DNA from: JAVWIF01 sp036639635
GTDB lineage: Bacteria > Bacillota_I > Bacilli_A > Erysipelotrichales > Erysipelotrichaceae
Assembly (NCBI GenBank): GCA_036639635.1
Contig: JAVWIF010000027.1
Coordinates: forward strand, 1-22,618
Length of the DNA stretch: 22,618 bases
Direction of reading: 5' to 3'
Shown here one piece after another: positions 21,166-22,618 of the stretch. Below the pieces are notes generated by a model. The model did not search any database. It was not told where the DNA came from and was given only the letters and a program-made list of their open reading frames with translations. The stretch's first letter is position 1. Each line of letters starts with the position of its first letter. The position numbers and the translations under genes are program-made.

Positions 21166-22519
21166 ACATATTCTTAGTCAACCATGTACCTTTTCGATAA
21201 TAGATAAATAACCAGATGGAACTAGCTATCCAAGTGATTGGCCATCCCATAAAGACGACACCAATATCATGGAAGATAGGGACAGTTGTTAATATCCAAG
21301 CCATACGTAATCCACACCAACAAGTAACCATTACAATCATTGGTACTGTGGTGATGCCTGCACCACGAATAATACCGTTAAAGGCATGAGAGATAGCGAG
21401 GAAAATATAGAATGGCGCAAGTACACGCATCATATATAAGCCGTAGTCAATCACTCGTTGGTCGCTAGAGAAGATGGATAATATTTGAGGACCTAAGACA
21501 AGCAATAAAATAGAGATACATACGATAGTAATGATAGACATTAGAATACCTGTTTTGGCTCCTTTTTTTACACGATCAAATTTACGTGCTCCCATGTTCT
21601 GACCAGTAAATGTAGTAAGCGCCATGGAGAAACTCATAACAGGAAGAATCGCAAAACCATCAATCTTTGTATAAGAACCACAGCCTGCCATAGCAAGGCT
21701 ACCAAAAGCATTAATATTGCTTTGAACAATTACGTTAGAGAATGATACAATCGCATTTTGAATACCACTTGGTAAGCCTATACGAACGATTTCACGCAAC
21801 ATAATAGGATGGAACTTTATGAGTTTAAGCGTTAACTTGTAATCTTCCTTTGTACGAACAAGGAGGATTATAATTAGAACGGCACTAATTGTTTGTGAGA
21901 TAAGTGTTGCCCAACCAACACCTGCAATTCCCATCTTAAAGACAATAACAAATAATAAATCTAATGCTACATTAGTAAGTGAAGATATGATGAGGAAATA
22001 TAAAGGGTTTTTAGAATCGCCAACAGCACGAAGAATTCCACTTCCCATATTATAAATCATTACAGATAAGACACCTAAGAAGTAGATTCTTAAATATAGT
22101 ACAGAATTATCCATAACATTACTTGGTACACCAACCCACTCTAAGACAAGCGGAGATAACAATACGCCGACAAAGGTCATAATAATACCAGCAACAAAGG
22201 TTAATGCAATAGAAGTATGGATTGCATCTTGCAAGTTTTCTTTTTGACGAGCACCAAAATAGCGAGAAATAATAACACCCGCACCAACACTTAAACCCAT
22301 AAAAAAACTAACAAGTAAGTTAATGACAGGAGCACTAGAACCAACGGATGCCAATGCTTGTGCACCTAAATATTGCCCAACGACAATGGAATCGACAGCA
22401 TTGTACATTTGTTGAAATAAGTTTCCCAACAACAAAGGGAAAGAAAACCATAAAAGTTCTTTCCAAATAACGCCTTCTGTCATTAATCCTCTATTTTTTT
22501 TGTTTTGTGTTACTTTCAA
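21164..22519 (-). CDS. MATE family efflux transporter
   Basis: A 451-residue multidrug/organic-cation antiporter (Na+ or H+ coupled) of the DinF/NorM superfamily, with twelve predicted membrane helices in two halves. Typical sequences are the N-terminal FSFPLLLGNLFQQMYNAVDS with IVVGQYLGAQALASVG, the GAGVIISRYFGARQKENL loop after TM2, and in the second half FTGQNMGARKFDRVKKGAK. I favour TTG 22519, with AAGGTG 6 nt upstream; the GTG at 22528 lies within that site. An ATG at 22483 (MTEGVIWKELLWF), also with an AGAGG site, is a reasonable alternative and gives the commoner family N-terminus. The substrate is unknown. Confidence 0.88.
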   Translation of the reverse strand: MKVTQNKKNRGLMTEGVIWKELLWFSFPLLLGNLFQQMYNAVDSIVVGQYLGAQALASVGSSAPVINLLVSFFMGLSVGAGVIISRYFGARQKENLQDAIHTSIALTFVAGIIMTFVGVLLSPLVLEWVGVPSNVMDNSVLYLRIYFLGVLSVMIYNMGSGILRAVGDSKNPLYFLIISSLTNVALDLLFVIVFKMGIAGVGWATLISQTISAVLIIILLVRTKEDYKLTLKLIKFHPIMLREIVRIGLPSGIQNAIVSFSNVIVQSNINAFGSLAMAGCGSYTKIDGFAILPVMSFSMALTTFTGQNMGARKFDRVKKGAKTGILMSIITIVCISILLLVLGPQILSIFSSDQRVIDYGLYMMRVLAPFYIFLAISHAFNGIIRGAGITTVPMIVMVTCWCGLRMAWILTTVPIFHDIGVVFMGWPITWIASSIWLFIYYRKGTWLTKNM

Positions 22520-22545
22520 TTCTATCACCTTAATTCATGCTTATC

Positions 22546-22551
22546 ATTATA
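22546..22551 (-). promoter_or_regulatory. Promoter -10 of the MATE gene
   Basis: On the minus strand TATAAT (plus ATTATA) lies about 27 bp upstream of the preferred start. No clear -35 is seen. The rest of the window to 22618 shows no gene. Confidence 0.5.
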
Positions 22552-22618
22552 CAACGAAAGGGTATAAATTGGTATGAAAACTTTTACATAAAAGCAGGAA
22601 GAGGCAAATTAAAGAGAA

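Overview
The window is chromosomal DNA of a low-GC Gram-positive bacterium (Firmicutes/Bacillota). The evidence is strong Shine-Dalgarno sites, A+T-rich codon use with TGA used as a stop, a BceRS-BceAB antimicrobial-peptide module, an HdiR/LexA-like repressor and a GH4/PTS sugar locus. An Erysipelotrichia-like host is my guess from protein flavour only. There is no rRNA, tRNA, CRISPR array, insertion sequence or complete prophage.

Layout. 1-48: the last codons of a + strand gene. 89-4883 (minus): a complete Bce-type peptide sensing and detoxification module in two units. bceR-bceS has its own promoter and terminator. A small membrane protein gene followed by bceA-bceB lies behind a perfect TTACA-N4-TGTAA operator. 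4955-5835 (minus): an HdiR-type self-cleaving repressor and a small unknown protein. 5993-9535 (plus): a Y-family polymerase whose -35 lies inside a palindrome facing the repressor gene, a small conserved companion, and an unusual Clp/HSP100 ATPase whose second AAA+ domain has lost its catalytic motifs. 9618-11866 (plus): a leader with a 23-codon ORF and a stem that hides its ribosome-binding site, then mgtE and a short-chain dehydrogenase. 11907-13618 (minus): an M24 peptidase and an MscL carrying a C-terminal zinc ribbon. 13747-14394 (plus): ispD.

14456-14631 holds the most striking unexplained signal. A near-consensus promoter drives about 140 nt of non-coding RNA made of two 47-nt tandem copies of one hairpin with GNRA loops and a compensatory base-pair change, ending in a U-tract.

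14923-20938 is a sugar locus. It has a GH4 phospho-glycosidase of the CDxP (alpha) type, a PTS EIICB, two overlapping RpiR-type regulators on the minus strand, a separate EIIA and an AEC-family carrier. EIICB and EIIA together would import and phosphorylate a glucoside, GH4 would cleave it, and the RpiR proteins probably sense a sugar phosphate. 21164-22519 (minus) is a MATE exporter, preceded by a stretch that may be a decayed gene.

Several starts are moved downstream from the longest open frame because the Shine-Dalgarno site demands it (bceB, bceR, the small gene at 4996-5202, the SDR, GH4, AEC, MATE).
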